From Flavivirga jejuensis (lineage in GTDB: Bacteria > Bacteroidota > Bacteroidia > Flavobacteriales > Flavobacteriaceae): a stretch of DNA of 64,000 nucleotides. Below are positions 53,984-63,072 of this stretch, piece after piece. The DNA lies in assembly GCF_030540765.1 (NCBI RefSeq), contig NZ_JAUOEL010000009.1, positions 1-64,000 of the forward strand, read 5' to 3'. Both the position numbers and the translations under genes were made by a program. The stretch's first letter is position 1. Every line of letters starts with the position of its first letter. The notes under the pieces were generated by a model. It had not been told where the DNA came from. It ran no database searches and saw nothing but the letters and a program-made list of their open reading frames with translations.

Positions 53984-55837
53984 CTAAATAAATTTTTTAT
54001 CTAACTCATCAACACTTAAAGTAATAAATGTTGATCGGTTAGTAGGTGAAATATTTGGTTCTTTACAAGCAAATAGCTTATTTACCAAATGTTCTTGTTC
54101 ATCTTTCTGTAACGATTGTCCTGTTTTAATAGCTAAACTTTTCGCCATTGATTTTGCTAACAAATCGGTGGCACTAAAATTACTTTCTGGCACCTCATTT
54201 TCTACATCACTAATTAACTGCTCTAAAATAATAGACACTTCACTTTCTGGAACCGACACTGGAACGCCTGTTATTTCAAGAGACGCATCCTTGATGTTTG
54301 AAAATACAAATCCCGTATTTTCTAAATCATCTTTTAATTGCTCTACAATAGCAATTTCTTGTGTTGAAAAATGCAATTGAAGCGGAAATAATAATTGCTG
54401 ACTTACCGCTTCTTTAACCGTCATATTTTTAAGAAGCTCTTCATATAGAATACGTTGGTGAGCGCGATGTTGATCTATAACCAACATCCCAGATTTAATG
54501 GTACTTACAATATATTTATTATGGAGTTGGTATGTCGTATTTGCTTTTTCTATTTGCTTGTCATCGTCAAAAATAGAAGGTGTAGACTCTTCACTTTCAA
54601 AATGCACTTCACTAAAATCTTGCTGAGTTTTAGTCCCTTTAGACTCTAGTCCGACATATAAACCTTCCCAATTTGCAGCAGGTTCTTTTTTATAAGTCAC
54701 CTCTGTCGCAGCTCTCGATTTTGTTTCTTCTTGAAACGGATTAAAGCTCCTATCTACTTCTACTTTAGGTGTACTCGTATCACTATTTTTAAAACTGTAT
54801 GGTGTATCAAGATTTGGATCACGTTCAAAATCTAATACAGGAGCTATATTAAATTGCCCTAAACTATGTTTTACTGCCGAACGTAACAAGGCATACAAAG
54901 TATGCTCATCATCAAACTTAATCTCTGTTTTTGTTGGATGTATATTAATATCGATAGTCTGCGGATCTACCGTTAAGTTTAAAAAATAACTTGGATGTGT
55001 ACCACTTTTTAATAAACCATCAAATGCCGAGGAAATGGCATGATTTAAATAAGCACTTTTAATAAAGCGATCGTTTACAAAAAAATACTGCTCGCCTCTG
55101 GTTTTCTTAGCAAATTCAGGTTTACCAACAAATCCCGAAATTTTAAGAACTTCGGTATCTTCCTCAACAGGCACCAGTTTTTCATTGGTTTTATTTCCAA
55201 AAATATTTACAATACGTTGTCTGTAATTACTAACTGGTAAATTAAACGATTCGCTTCCATTATTATATAAAGCAAAACTAATATTAGGATGTGCTAATGC
55301 TACACGATAGAATTCATCAATAACATGGCGTAATTCAACTGTATTCGATTTTAAAAAATTACGTCGTGCAGGAATGTTAAAAAAAAGGTTTTTCACAGAA
55401 ATAGATGTGCCTTTGGGTGTTACAATCACTTCTTGCGATGTCACATGGCTACCTTCTACGACGATGCTATTACCAACATCATCTTGTTCTTGCTTCGTTT
55501 TTAACTCTACATGCGCAATAGCAGCTATACTCGCCAAAGCTTCACCTCGAAAACCTTTAGTATGCAATTGAAATAAATCATCGGCAGTACGAATTTTAGA
55601 CGTAGCATGACGCTCGAAACTTAAACGAGCATCGGTAGTACTCATCCCCTTTCCATCATCAATAACTTGTACTAATGTTTTCCCTGCGTCTTTTATAATA
55701 AGCTTAATAGTCGAAGCTCCCGCATCAATAGCGTTTTCAAGTAACTCCTTAACCACAGATGCTGGACGTTGCACAACCTCTCCAGCCGCTATTTGATTAG
55801 CTACATGATCGGGTAAAAGCTGTATAATGTCTGCCAT
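53984..55837 (-). CDS. mutL: DNA mismatch repair protein MutL
   Basis: 617 residues. GHKL ATPase N-terminus: IAAGEVVQRPASVVKELLEN, AIDAGAS, DDGKGM, RHATSKI, TKGFRGEALASIA; then the transducer domain (YFFVNDRFIKSAYLNHAI; HPTKTEIKF); C-terminal dimerisation domain (HNKYIVSTIKSGMLVIDQHR; DQHRAHQRILYEELL; ACKEPNISPTNRSTFITL). DQHRAHQR is the DQHAxxER-type endonuclease motif in altered form, so nicking activity is uncertain. Couples MutS mismatch recognition to strand removal. Confidence 0.96.
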   Translation of the reverse strand: MADIIQLLPDHVANQIAAGEVVQRPASVVKELLENAIDAGASTIKLIIKDAGKTLVQVIDDGKGMSTTDARLSFERHATSKIRTADDLFQLHTKGFRGEALASIAAIAHVELKTKQEQDDVGNSIVVEGSHVTSQEVIVTPKGTSISVKNLFFNIPARRNFLKSNTVELRHVIDEFYRVALAHPNISFALYNNGSESFNLPVSNYRQRIVNIFGNKTNEKLVPVEEDTEVLKISGFVGKPEFAKKTRGEQYFFVNDRFIKSAYLNHAISSAFDGLLKSGTHPSYFLNLTVDPQTIDINIHPTKTEIKFDDEHTLYALLRSAVKHSLGQFNIAPVLDFERDPNLDTPYSFKNSDTSTPKVEVDRSFNPFQEETKSRAATEVTYKKEPAANWEGLYVGLESKGTKTQQDFSEVHFESEESTPSIFDDDKQIEKANTTYQLHNKYIVSTIKSGMLVIDQHRAHQRILYEELLKNMTVKEAVSQQLLFPLQLHFSTQEIAIVEQLKDDLENTGFVFSNIKDASLEITGVPVSVPESEVSIILEQLISDVENEVPESNFSATDLLAKSMAKSLAIKTGQSLQKDEQEHLVNKLFACKEPNISPTNRSTFITLSVDELDKKFI

Positions 55838-55840
55838 GTA

Positions 55841-56128
55841 TTATTTAGAAAAGAATATAGATAAATCGAAATCGATGATAAAAAGAAATATTAAAATAAG
55901 AATACCAACAATTATTAAAACACGTCTGTTTACCTGCCTGTCCGGATTATTTTTTAAATCATCTAAAGCATTATTAAATTTTGTTTTCAAACCTTTATTA
56001 CTACCAATTGTCGTTCTGTGCTCATCAAATTTATGCTTAATTTCAAAAGGATTCCCTGCCCCTTTATCATCAAAATAACGTGGTGTGTAATTAAACTTTT
56101 TGTTTTTCCGCAATTTTAAAATTCCCAT
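55841..56128 (-). CDS. small membrane protein between mutL and ribH (a)
   Basis: 95 residues: basic N-terminus (MGILKLRKNKKFNYTPRYFD) and one C-terminal transmembrane helix (RRVLIIVGILILIFLFIIDF). Shares the KNKxFNYxxRF/Y start and C-terminal helix with the next gene, so the two are paralogues. In related genomes similar short proteins have been mislabelled riboflavin synthase subunit because of the ribH neighbour. Function unknown; tail-anchored topology inferred. Confidence 0.75.
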   Translation of the reverse strand: MGILKLRKNKKFNYTPRYFDDKGAGNPFEIKHKFDEHRTTIGSNKGLKTKFNNALDDLKNNPDRQVNRRVLIIVGILILIFLFIIDFDLSIFFSK

Positions 56129-56146
56129 AATTTCTAAGTTTTAATA

Positions 56147-56401
56147 TTAATTGAATTTCGAATCCAAGATATACATACAAATCAATAATAATACCAAAAC
56201 CAAAATTAGCGTCTTAATAGACATACCGCCTTTTACTTTACGTTTAGTATCTCTAACACTTTTCCATTTCGAAATGAAATCTGTCTCTTCAGGCGTGTCT
56301 GAATTAGAATCTATGTTATTTTCATTAGAAAATCTAGATTGATAATTGAAGGTTTTATTTTTGCGTTGCTTAAACAAAGTATATGAATGCTTATAGTTCA
56401 A
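56147..56401 (-). CDS. small membrane protein between mutL and ribH (b)
   Basis: 84 residues: KQRKNKTFNYQSRFSNENN near the N-terminus, a middle KWKSVRDTKRKVKGGMS and a C-terminal membrane helix (SIKTLILVLVLLLICMYIL). Paralogue of the downstream 95-residue protein, 18 bp away. Function unknown. Confidence 0.7.
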   Translation of the reverse strand: MNYKHSYTLFKQRKNKTFNYQSRFSNENNIDSNSDTPEETDFISKWKSVRDTKRKVKGGMSIKTLILVLVLLLICMYILDSKFN

Positions 56402-56593
56402 AAGTACTTAAAAATAAGGACAAAACAGAAGTTGAAGTGCCAAAAATTGTTAACAAAACAAAAACAAAGTTTGAAGGTTGAAGTGCGAAGTTAGAAGTAT
56501 AAAACGAATAGCCGAAAATCACATGTTAAACATTTTCTTACATAGATAATATCGCAAAGACGCAAAGCCACAAAGAAAATCACCTACCAAACA

Positions 56594-56635
56594 CTGAACA
56601 CTGAACACTGAACACTGAACACTGAATACTGAATA
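56594..56635. repeat. heptamer tandem array (CTGAAYA), short
   Basis: Six units: four CTGAACA then two CTGAATA, just after the 3' end of ribH. Same unit as 50891-50995. Confidence 0.85.
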
Positions 56636-56640
56636 CTAAA

Positions 56641-57126
56641 CTAACTATTCCTGCGTAATTCGGCCATTTTAATAGCAGCAATAGCAGCTTCCGTACCTTT
56701 ATTGCCATGCTTACCTCCAGAACGATCTATAGCTTGTTGCATATCATTATCTGTAAGAACACAGAAAATTACTGGAGTTTCATGCATCACATTTAAGTCT
56801 TTAATGCCTTGAGACACCGCTTCACAAACAAAATCGAAATGTTTTGTTTCTCCTTGAATAACACTACCTATAGCAATCACGGCATTTACCTTTTGCTCCT
56901 GCATTTTTTTACTTCCGTAAATAAGCTCAAAGCTTCCAGGAACTTCCCAACGAATTATATTATTTGGTAAAACACCATGTGTAATCAAAGTGTCATAGGC
57001 GCCTTGATACAAACCTTCGGTAACCGTATCATTCCATTCTGAAACAACAATCCCAAACCGAAATTTATTCGCGTTTGGGATTGTTGTTTTATCGTAATCG
57101 GATAAATTTTTATTTGCCGTAGCCAT
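56641..57126 (-). CDS. ribH: 6,7-dimethyl-8-ribityllumazine synthase
   Basis: 161 residues. Substrate segments FRFGIVVSEWNDTVTEGLYQ, RWEVPGSFEL, AVIAIGSVIQGETKHFDFVC (catalytic His in TKHFD), TPVIFCVLTDNDMQQAIDRSG, GNKGTEAA. Condenses 5-amino-6-ribitylaminouracil with dihydroxybutanone phosphate, the penultimate riboflavin step; forms icosahedral or pentameric shells. One base separates it from the TPR gene. Confidence 0.96.
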   Translation of the reverse strand: MATANKNLSDYDKTTIPNANKFRFGIVVSEWNDTVTEGLYQGAYDTLITHGVLPNNIIRWEVPGSFELIYGSKKMQEQKVNAVIAIGSVIQGETKHFDFVCEAVSQGIKDLNVMHETPVIFCVLTDNDMQQAIDRSGGKHGNKGTEAAIAAIKMAELRRNS

Positions 57127-57127
57127 G

Positions 57128-57898
57128 TTATTTATTTGCCAGTACTTGAGCCTTACCTACAAAAACGTCTACTTTAGAAGCCTCAGTTGCATTAGGGTAA
57201 TCGGCTTTTATTCTTTCAAAATAGGCTAATGCTTTATCTGCTTCCCCTAAATCTAAAGCAATTGCTCCCGCTTTAAATAAATACATAGGTGTAGTGTATT
57301 CATTATTACGCATTTCTAGAGCTTGCTCATAATATCCTAAAGCCTCCTCTGGTTGGTTTAATTGCACAAAAGCATCACCAATATTCCCTTTAGCAATAGG
57401 TCCTAATATTTCGTCGTCACTTTTAAAATTTTCTAAATGCTCAACTGCTTTTTTGTAATCTTTTAATCTCAAATAAGCGGTGCCCGCATAATAACTAGCT
57501 AGATTAGCCGATGGTGTACCACTATATTCTTCAATAATATCCAGCATCCCAAATTTTCCTTCTCCTCCTTTTAAAGCCAAATTATATAATGAATCTTTTT
57601 CAACACCAGTAACGGCTTGGTCAAAATATTTTTGTGCCTGAAACATATCGTTCATAGCAGATATTTGCTTAGGTTTTGCTATAAATTCCTTATATCCTAA
57701 AGAACCTAAAACAATAACGGCAACAAGACCTATGATTACAAAAATGTATTTTTGATTCTTTTGAACAAATTCTTCAGTTTTCGAAGCCGTTTCATCAAGC
57801 GTATTAAAAACCTCCGCGGTTGTAGAGTCTGCTTCTATATTCTGTTCTTTCTCTACTTTATTTTTTGGTTTGTATCCCCTTTTATTATAAGTTGCCAT
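57128..57898 (-). CDS. membrane-anchored tetratricopeptide repeat protein
   Basis: 256 residues: acidic/basic cytosolic N-terminus, one transmembrane helix (YIFVIIGLVAVIVLGSLGY, ~50-70), then about four TPR units (ASYYAGTAYLRLKDYKKAVE; AKGNIGDAFVQLNQPEEALG; KAGAIALDLGEADKALAYFE). Architecture like YfgM, an ancillary SecYEG/BamB-linked periplasmic protein; exact role unproven in Bacteroidota. Pairs with ribH in one transcript. Divergent from recF. Confidence 0.85.
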   Translation of the reverse strand: MATYNKRGYKPKNKVEKEQNIEADSTTAEVFNTLDETASKTEEFVQKNQKYIFVIIGLVAVIVLGSLGYKEFIAKPKQISAMNDMFQAQKYFDQAVTGVEKDSLYNLALKGGEGKFGMLDIIEEYSGTPSANLASYYAGTAYLRLKDYKKAVEHLENFKSDDEILGPIAKGNIGDAFVQLNQPEEALGYYEQALEMRNNEYTTPMYLFKAGAIALDLGEADKALAYFERIKADYPNATEASKVDVFVGKAQVLANK

Positions 57899-57923
57899 GT
57901 ATTCTTTCAGTATTAATGCGTCG

Positions 57924-57931
57924 CAAAAATA
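57924..57931 (-). promoter_or_regulatory. -7 promoter element of the TPR-ribH transcript
   Basis: On the minus strand TATTTTTG fits TAnnTTTG, 26 bp before the ATG at 57898. A -33 TTG at the ideal spacing was not found. Confidence 0.45.
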
Positions 57932-58035
57932 TAATTTTTCTTCATAACTAAAAGGGTATTTATTTGATATTTTTCAATAATTTGCACTTCTTTTTAAAGA
58001 GTTTAGCAACTAATAGCCTTTAAGTCGCTTATTAT

Positions 58036-59115
58036 ATGATTTTAAAATCACTTTCATTATTAAATTATAAAAATTTTGACAGTAAATCGTTTACTTTCAA
58101 TGATAAAATAAACTGCATTGTTGGCAATAATGGTATTGGAAAAACCAATGTACTCGATGCTATTTATCATTTGTCCTTTGGAAAAAGTTATTTTAATCCA
58201 GTGGCAACTCAAAATATAAAGCATAATGAGGAGTTTTTTGTTGTAAATGGCGATTATGAAAAAGACAATAAAACCGAAAAAATAGTTATTAGCTTAAAGC
58301 GAGGTCAGAAAAAAGTTATTAAACGCAATGCTAAGGCCTATGAGAAGTTTAGCGAACACATTGGCTTTTTACCTTTAGTTATTATTTCGCCTGCCGATAG
58401 AGATTTAATTATTGAAGGTAGCACCACCCGACGAAAATTTATAGACAGTGTTATTTCTCAAAGCGACAAAAACTATTTAAGTCATTTAATAAACTACAAT
58501 AAAATATTGGCACAGCGCAATGCCCTACTTAAATATTTTGCTTTAAACCACACCTTTAATAAAGACACTTTAGAGGTTTATAACAGTCAGTTAACAGATT
58601 TTGGAACGCGTATTTTTGAAAAGCGAGATACGTTCTTAAAAGAGTTTATTCCAATTTTTAAAGCACGTTACGAAGCTATTAGTAATGGTAACGAAGCAGT
58701 GAACCTAATATATGATAGTGATTTATTTGACGGCACTTTGGAAACACTTTTACAAAACGTTATTAATAAAGATAAAGCGTTGCAGTACACAAGTGTAGGC
58801 ATTCATAAAGATGATTTACATTTTAATATTGAAGGACATCCTATTAAAAAATTCGGAAGTCAAGGTCAGCAAAAATCGTTTTTAATCGCTTTAAAGCTGG
58901 CACAGTTTGACTTTATAAAAGCTCAAAGTGGCGTAAACCCTATTTTATTACTTGATGATATTTTTGATAAGCTAGATGAACATCGCGTAGCTCAAATTAT
59001 TAAATTAGTAGATGATGAAAATTTCGGACAATTATTTATAAGTGATACTCATGCCAAACGAACAGAAGCAGCCGTAAAACAAGTACATCAATCTTATGAG
59101 ATTTTTAAGTTATGA
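58036..59115 (+). CDS. recF: DNA replication and repair protein RecF
   Basis: 359 residues. Walker [16 protein letters not shown] (~30-44), [35 protein letters not shown] signature [18 protein letters not shown], Walker [17 protein letters not shown]. Loads RecA at single-strand gaps with RecO and RecR. Divergent from the TPR gene and overlapping the next gene by 4 bp (ATGA). Confidence 0.95.
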   Translation: MILKSLSLLNYKNFDSKSFTFNDKINCIVGNNGIGKTNVLDAIYHLSFGKSYFNPVATQNIKHNEEFFVVNGDYEKDNKTEKIVISLKRGQKKVIKRNAKAYEKFSEHIGFLPLVIISPADRDLIIEGSTTRRKFIDSVISQSDKNYLSHLINYNKILAQRNALLKYFALNHTFNKDTLEVYNSQLTDFGTRIFEKRDTFLKEFIPIFKARYEAISNGNEAVNLIYDSDLFDGTLETLLQNVINKDKALQYTSVGIHKDDLHFNIEGHPIKKFGSQGQQKSFLIALKLAQFDFIKAQSGVNPILLLDDIFDKLDEHRVAQIIKLVDDENFGQLFISDTHAKRTEAAVKQVHQSYEIFKL

Positions 59116-59792
59116 ATCTTGAAGAACATTACAACGACCTTTACTCAAGATCAATTAAAAAAATTTCATCAGACCAATATGAGATTGACCATTTAATAAA
59201 CGCATCGACAGATAACAGGTTTGGAATCACCCTTTTAATAAGACCTCCTATTGAAGTTAAAAATGAGATTCAAAAATTTATAAATGCCCTTAAAATAATA
59301 GAGCCCAATCAATATTATTATAAAAATTCAGACATACACATTACAATCATGTCTATAATATCTTGTTACAATGGCTTTAACCTAAATGATATTGACATAT
59401 CAAAATATATTGAATTAATTAAAGAAAGTCTAATAGACATTTCTAATTTAAAAATTAAATTAAAAGGCGTTACAGCGTCACCATCTTGTTTGATGATTCA
59501 GGGTTTTATGAGCGACGAATCGTTAAATTCAATAAGAAATAATTTAAGAGACAAATTTAAAAACTCTAACTTACAACAGAGTATCGATAAACGGTATTCA
59601 ATTCAGACAGCTCATAGTACTGTGGTGCGCTTTACAGAAAAGTTAAATCAAAAATTAAAATTTTTAGAAACTATTAAAGCATACAAAACATACGACTTTG
59701 GCACTTTTAACGTAAAAACTATTGAGCTAGTATACAACGATTGGTATCAAAAAGAAAAATATGTAACGAATTTATTTGAATTTGACGTTTAA
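59112..59792 (+). CDS. 2H phosphoesterase-like protein
   Basis: 226 residues with two histidine motifs, HITIMS (mid) and HSTVVRF (C-terminal third), the paired HxTx signature of the 2H phosphoesterase superfamily (2'-5' RNA ligase/cyclic phosphodiesterase fold; some relatives are annotated mutarotase). Substrate unknown. Overlaps recF by 4 bp and precedes the DUF721 gene, suggesting co-transcription, though its more AT-rich composition hints at an insertion between recF and DUF721. Confidence 0.75.
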   Translation: MNLEEHYNDLYSRSIKKISSDQYEIDHLINASTDNRFGITLLIRPPIEVKNEIQKFINALKIIEPNQYYYKNSDIHITIMSIISCYNGFNLNDIDISKYIELIKESLIDISNLKIKLKGVTASPSCLMIQGFMSDESLNSIRNNLRDKFKNSNLQQSIDKRYSIQTAHSTVVRFTEKLNQKLKFLETIKAYKTYDFGTFNVKTIELVYNDWYQKEKYVTNLFEFDV

Positions 59793-59820
59793 AATAATAT
59801 AATACAGTTTAAATTTACCT

Positions 59821-60117
59821 ATGGCAAAACGAAACAACGAACATTTAAGTATTCAAGACGCATTAAAGGAGTTTGTAGAGACCAATAAACTAGAAAAAGG
59901 CTTAGACAAAGTGAATGTAGCAGACGCTTGGGCAAGCTTAATGGGTAATGGTGTGAATAATTATACAGCATCGGTAAATTTAGAGAGACAAACACTTTAT
60001 GTACAGTTAACGTCTAGTGTTCTTAGAGAAGAATTAAGTTATGGCAAGCAAAAAATAATTAACATGCTTAACGAGGAGTTAGGAAAAGAAATTATTAAAA
60101 AACTGGTGCTCCGATAA
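59821..60117 (+). CDS. DUF721 (DciA-like) protein
   Basis: 98 residues: HLSIQDALKEFVETNKLEKG, VADAWASLMG, LYVQLTSSVLREELSYGKQK, the whole DUF721 domain. DciA proteins load the replicative helicase in bacteria without DnaC; Bacteroidota carry this family near recF. The helicase link is family knowledge, not visible in the sequence itself. Confidence 0.88.
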   Translation: MAKRNNEHLSIQDALKEFVETNKLEKGLDKVNVADAWASLMGNGVNNYTASVNLERQTLYVQLTSSVLREELSYGKQKIINMLNEELGKEIIKKLVLR

Positions 60118-60179
60118 TTACGCAATCTAATTTTATATAAAAATTTCACATAATATAAAAAAGGTGTTGTTTTTTATAT

Positions 60180-60187
60180 TATATTTG
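60180..60187 (+). promoter_or_regulatory. -7 promoter element of the first cold-shock gene
   Basis: TATATTTG fits TAnnTTTG, 27 bp before the ATG at 60215. Confidence 0.5.
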
Positions 60188-60214
60188 TTACCTAAATTTT
60201 TATAACATAACATA

Positions 60215-60406
60215 ATGAGTAAAGGTACCGTAAAATTTTTCAATGATTCTAAAGGTTTTGGATTCATCGTTGAAGACGACAACAACAAAGAACATTTCGT
60301 ACACATTTCAGGACTTATCGATGAAATTCGTGAAGGTGATGCCGTAGAATTCGATCTACAAGAAGGTAGAAAAGGATTAAACGCCGTAAACGTAAAAGTA
60401 ATCTAA
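60215..60406 (+). CDS. cold-shock domain protein (copy 1)
   Basis: 63 residues, a single five-stranded OB-fold cold-shock domain with RNP1 KGFGFI and RNP2 HFVHIS. Binds single-stranded RNA and DNA and melts mRNA structure. Differs from the second copy by only two residues (Val/Ile after GFGFI and Arg/Lys in EGR/EGK). Followed by an intrinsic terminator, so it is monocistronic. Confidence 0.95.
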   Translation: MSKGTVKFFNDSKGFGFIVEDDNNKEHFVHISGLIDEIREGDAVEFDLQEGRKGLNAVNVKVI

Positions 60407-60434
60407 AGATATATACTTTATACAATTACAATTA

Positions 60435-60468
60435 AAAAGTCTATCATTTATTTGATAGACTTTTTTTT
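60435..60468 (+). terminator. intrinsic terminator of cold-shock gene 1
   Basis: AAAAGTCTATCA/TGATAGACTTTT, 12-bp stem, 6-nt loop, eight T. Almost the same hairpin follows copy 2. Confidence 0.9.
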
Positions 60469-60528
60469 GTTTTTTACTTAAAAACAAAAATAGCTGAGAA
60501 ATAAATGATTTATAAGGTTATTTGGTAG

Positions 60529-60536
60529 TATCTTTG
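60529..60536 (+). promoter_or_regulatory. -7 promoter element of the second cold-shock gene
   Basis: TATCTTTG fits TAnnTTTG, 31 bp before the ATG at 60568. Its surroundings differ from the promoter of copy 1, so the two genes may be controlled differently. Confidence 0.55.
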
Positions 60537-60567
60537 TGTTATTATAACTAATTCAATATTAAAGATT

Positions 60568-60759
60568 ATGAGTAAAGGTACCGTAAAATTCTTCAATGAC
60601 TCTAAAGGTTTTGGATTCATTATTGAAGATGACAATAACAAAGAACATTTCGTACACATTTCAGGACTTATCGATGAAATTCGTGAAGGTGACGCTGTAG
60701 AATTCGATTTACAAGAAGGTAAAAAAGGATTAAACGCCGTAAACGTAAAAGTAATCTAA
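60568..60759 (+). CDS. cold-shock domain protein (copy 2)
   Basis: 63 residues, RNP1 KGFGFI and RNP2 HFVHIS, nearly identical to copy 1 at protein and DNA level (the codons changed are mostly synonymous). The start of the downstream region (AAGATATATACTTTA) and the terminator are also shared, showing a tandem duplication of gene plus terminator, but not of the promoter. Confidence 0.95.
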   Translation: MSKGTVKFFNDSKGFGFIIEDDNNKEHFVHISGLIDEIREGDAVEFDLQEGKKGLNAVNVKVI

Positions 60760-60787
60760 AGATATATACTTTAACAATTACAATTAT

Positions 60788-60818
60788 AAGTCTATCATTT
60801 ATTTGATAGACTTTTTTT
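60788..60818 (+). terminator. intrinsic terminator of cold-shock gene 2
   Basis: AAGTCTATCA/TGATAGACTT with the same TTTATT loop as copy 1 and a T run. Confidence 0.9.
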
Positions 60819-60916
60819 GTGCATTAACTTTAATTAACTTTATATCAATCCAATTTTAAATTATGAAGTGATTTTATAGGTTGCTATACAAAATGCACAC
60901 GCTTTAAAACAAAAGA

Positions 60917-60968
60917 GACCGTCTAAAAAGTGATAAATTTTATCATTCACTTTTTAGACAGTCTTTTT
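60917..60968. terminator. bidirectional terminator between cold-shock gene 2 and ndk
   Basis: GTCTAAAAAGTGA (60921-60933) and TCACTTTTTAGAC (~60947-60959) form a 13-bp stem. T-rich on the right (AGTCTTTTT) and A-rich on the left, between convergent genes. Confidence 0.75.
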
Positions 60969-61008
60969 ATATTTAAATAGATATCTTTTGCTTAAATATC
61001 TATAAGAC

Positions 61009-61428
61009 TTAAAACATCTCTCTACCAGAAAAATGAAAAGCTCCCTCTATAGCAGCATTATCATCACTATCACTACCATGAACAGCGTTTTCACCAATTG
61101 AAGCTGCATACAGTTTACGAATAGTACCTTCTGCTGCATCTGCAGGATTTGTAGCTCCAATTAAGGCTCTAAAATCTTCAACAGCATTATCTTTTTCTAA
61201 AATAGCCGCAACAATAGGACCACGAGTCATATATTCAACTAACTCTCCAAAAAATGGACGCTCATTATGGATTGCGTAAAACGCTTCAGCGTCTGCTTTT
61301 GTCATTTGGGTTAATTTCATTGCTACGATTCTAAATCCTGAAGCTGAAATTTTTTCTAAAATTGCACCTATGTGTCCTTTTTCGACAGCATCTGGCTTAA
61401 GCATTGTAAATGTTCTATTTGTCGCCAT
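61009..61428 (-). CDS. ndk: nucleoside diphosphate kinase
   Basis: 139 residues. [58 protein letters not shown], catalytic His117 in NAVHGSD. Balances NTP pools by phosphate transfer via phospho-His. Monocistronic, divergent from nrnA. Confidence 0.97.
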   Translation of the reverse strand: MATNRTFTMLKPDAVEKGHIGAILEKISASGFRIVAMKLTQMTKADAEAFYAIHNERPFFGELVEYMTRGPIVAAILEKDNAVEDFRALIGATNPADAAEGTIRKLYAASIGENAVHGSDSDDNAAIEGAFHFSGREMF

Positions 61429-61449
61429 TATTTCATTTTAAATTCCCTG

Positions 61450-61479
61450 CAAAAGTAATCTATTTCTAATAAAAAGCAA
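61450..61479 (-). promoter_or_regulatory. ndk promoter (-33/-7)
   Basis: Minus strand: TTG (61477-61479) and TACTTTTG (61450-61457) with a 19-bp spacer, fitting the Bacteroidota TTG-N(17-23)-TAnnTTTG pattern, 21 bp before the ATG. Confidence 0.6.
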
Positions 61480-61502
61480 GTCTAAACAATTATAAAAAAT
61501 TG

Positions 61503-61510
61503 TATCTTCG
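61503..61510 (+). promoter_or_regulatory. -7-like element of nrnA
   Basis: TATCTTCG, one mismatch to TAnnTTTG, only 6 bp before the ATG at 61517, suggesting a very short or absent leader. Confidence 0.4.
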
Positions 61511-61516
61511 TCCACT

Positions 61517-62536
61517 ATGAATAGACAAGATACCGAAAGCATAAAACAACTATTATCTACTAAAAAAAAGATTGTCATTGTACCACACAAAAATCCAGAT
61601 GGAGATGCTATTGGATCGACACTTGGGTTATACCATTATCTTATAAAAAGCAATCATCAAGTAAATGTTTTGGTTCCTAATGATTATCCAACCTTTCTAA
61701 AATGGATTCCAGGAAATGATACCATATTAAAACATGATTCTAAAACTAAAGAATGCAACGCTTTAATTGAAGATGCAGATATCATATTTACTTTAGATTT
61801 TAATGCTTTTCATAGAACTGGTAACATGGAATCGATATTATCTGAAAGTGATGCCATAAAAATCATGATTGACCATCATCAAATGCCTGATGATTATGCT
61901 ACTTATATGTTTAGCGATGTTAGTATGAGTTCCACTTGCGAAATGGTATATCATTTTATTGATATGTTAGGTGACGCAAACCTAATAGATGCTGATATTT
62001 CAACGTGTTTATATGTTGGTATCATGACAGATACTGGCTCATTCAGATTTTTATCTACTACCAGTAGAACGCATCAAATAGTAGCCCAACTTATTGAAAA
62101 AGGAGCTAATAATACAGAAATTCATAATAATGTTTATGACACTAATAGCTATAATCGTTTGCAACTCCTGGGATGTGCTTTAAGAAACTTAAAAGTTATT
62201 CCTGAATCGAGAGCAGCCTATATAACACTTTCTCAAGAAGAATTACATAAGTATGATTATAAAAAAGGAGATACCGAAGGTGTTGTAAATTATGCTTTAT
62301 CATTAAAAAACACCATCCTGGCTGCTATTTTTATTGAAGATAAACAAGAAGGTATTATAAAAATATCACTACGCTCAAAAGGACATTTTTCTGTTAACGA
62401 ATTATCCAGAGCGCATTTTTGTGGCGGGGGTCATACCAACGCTGCTGGTGGAAAAAGCTATTTATCACTAAAGGATACTGTCGCTAAATTTATTAGTATA
62501 TTGCCTAGTTATAATAAAGCCCTAAATAATGAATAA
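61517..62536 (+). CDS. nrnA: DHH-family phosphoesterase, NrnA-like oligoribonuclease/pAp phosphatase
   Basis: 339 residues. DHH domain: VPHKNPDGDAIGSTLGLYHY (NPDGD metal ligands), TLDFNAFHR, IDHHQMPDD (DHH), TDTGSFRF; DHHA1 domain: IKISLRSKGHFSVNELSRAH, FCGGGHTNAAGG (GGGH substrate loop). Degrades nano-RNAs and 3'-phosphoadenosine 5'-phosphate. Its end overlaps gldI by 8 bp. Confidence 0.94.
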   Translation: MNRQDTESIKQLLSTKKKIVIVPHKNPDGDAIGSTLGLYHYLIKSNHQVNVLVPNDYPTFLKWIPGNDTILKHDSKTKECNALIEDADIIFTLDFNAFHRTGNMESILSESDAIKIMIDHHQMPDDYATYMFSDVSMSSTCEMVYHFIDMLGDANLIDADISTCLYVGIMTDTGSFRFLSTTSRTHQIVAQLIEKGANNTEIHNNVYDTNSYNRLQLLGCALRNLKVIPESRAAYITLSQEELHKYDYKKGDTEGVVNYALSLKNTILAAIFIEDKQEGIIKISLRSKGHFSVNELSRAHFCGGGHTNAAGGKSYLSLKDTVAKFISILPSYNKALNNE

Positions 62537-63071
62537 ACTATTAATTTTAACCATTGTTTTACTAGCAATGAATTGTAAAACTCCCGACGCACGAAAACCT
62601 GTTTCTGTAAAAACGGGATCTTTCATTGATGCTTCTGTAGAACGTAATAAAAGACTCAATGCTCAAGAGCAAGCTTCCATAGAAAAAATTATACAAGAGC
62701 AAGGTAATAACTATATAGCTTCAAAGAGTGGCTTCTGGTATTATTACAATAATAAAATAGAAGCAGATACTTTAAAAACACCGCTTTTTGGAGATATTAT
62801 AAATTATAATTACAATGTGAAAGCATTAAATGGCGTTTTAATATATTCAAAAGAAGTTATTAAAACGCAAACCTATGCGATGGATAAAGAAGAACTATTT
62901 ACAGGTTTACGTGAAGGTTTAAAACTCATGAAAATTGGTGAAACAGTTACGTTTATTTTCCCATCGCAAAAAGCATATGGTTATTATGGAGACGAAAACA
63001 AAATAGACCGTAATACGCCTATAATTTGTGAAGTCACAGTAAATTCAATTACCCAAAATCAAACTAATTAA
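62529..63071 (+). CDS. gldI: gliding motility-associated FKBP-type peptidyl-prolyl isomerase GldI
   Basis: 180 residues, lipoprotein signal ([16 protein letters not shown], Cys16), then an FKBP domain ([60 protein letters not shown]). Periplasmic foldase; GldI is needed for gliding in Flavobacterium, supporting a T9SS/gliding type of host. Followed immediately (1-bp gap) by another PPIase. Confidence 0.88.
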   Translation: MNKLLILTIVLLAMNCKTPDARKPVSVKTGSFIDASVERNKRLNAQEQASIEKIIQEQGNNYIASKSGFWYYYNNKIEADTLKTPLFGDIINYNYNVKALNGVLIYSKEVIKTQTYAMDKEELFTGLREGLKLMKIGETVTFIFPSQKAYGYYGDENKIDRNTPIICEVTVNSITQNQTN

Positions 63072-63072
63072 A

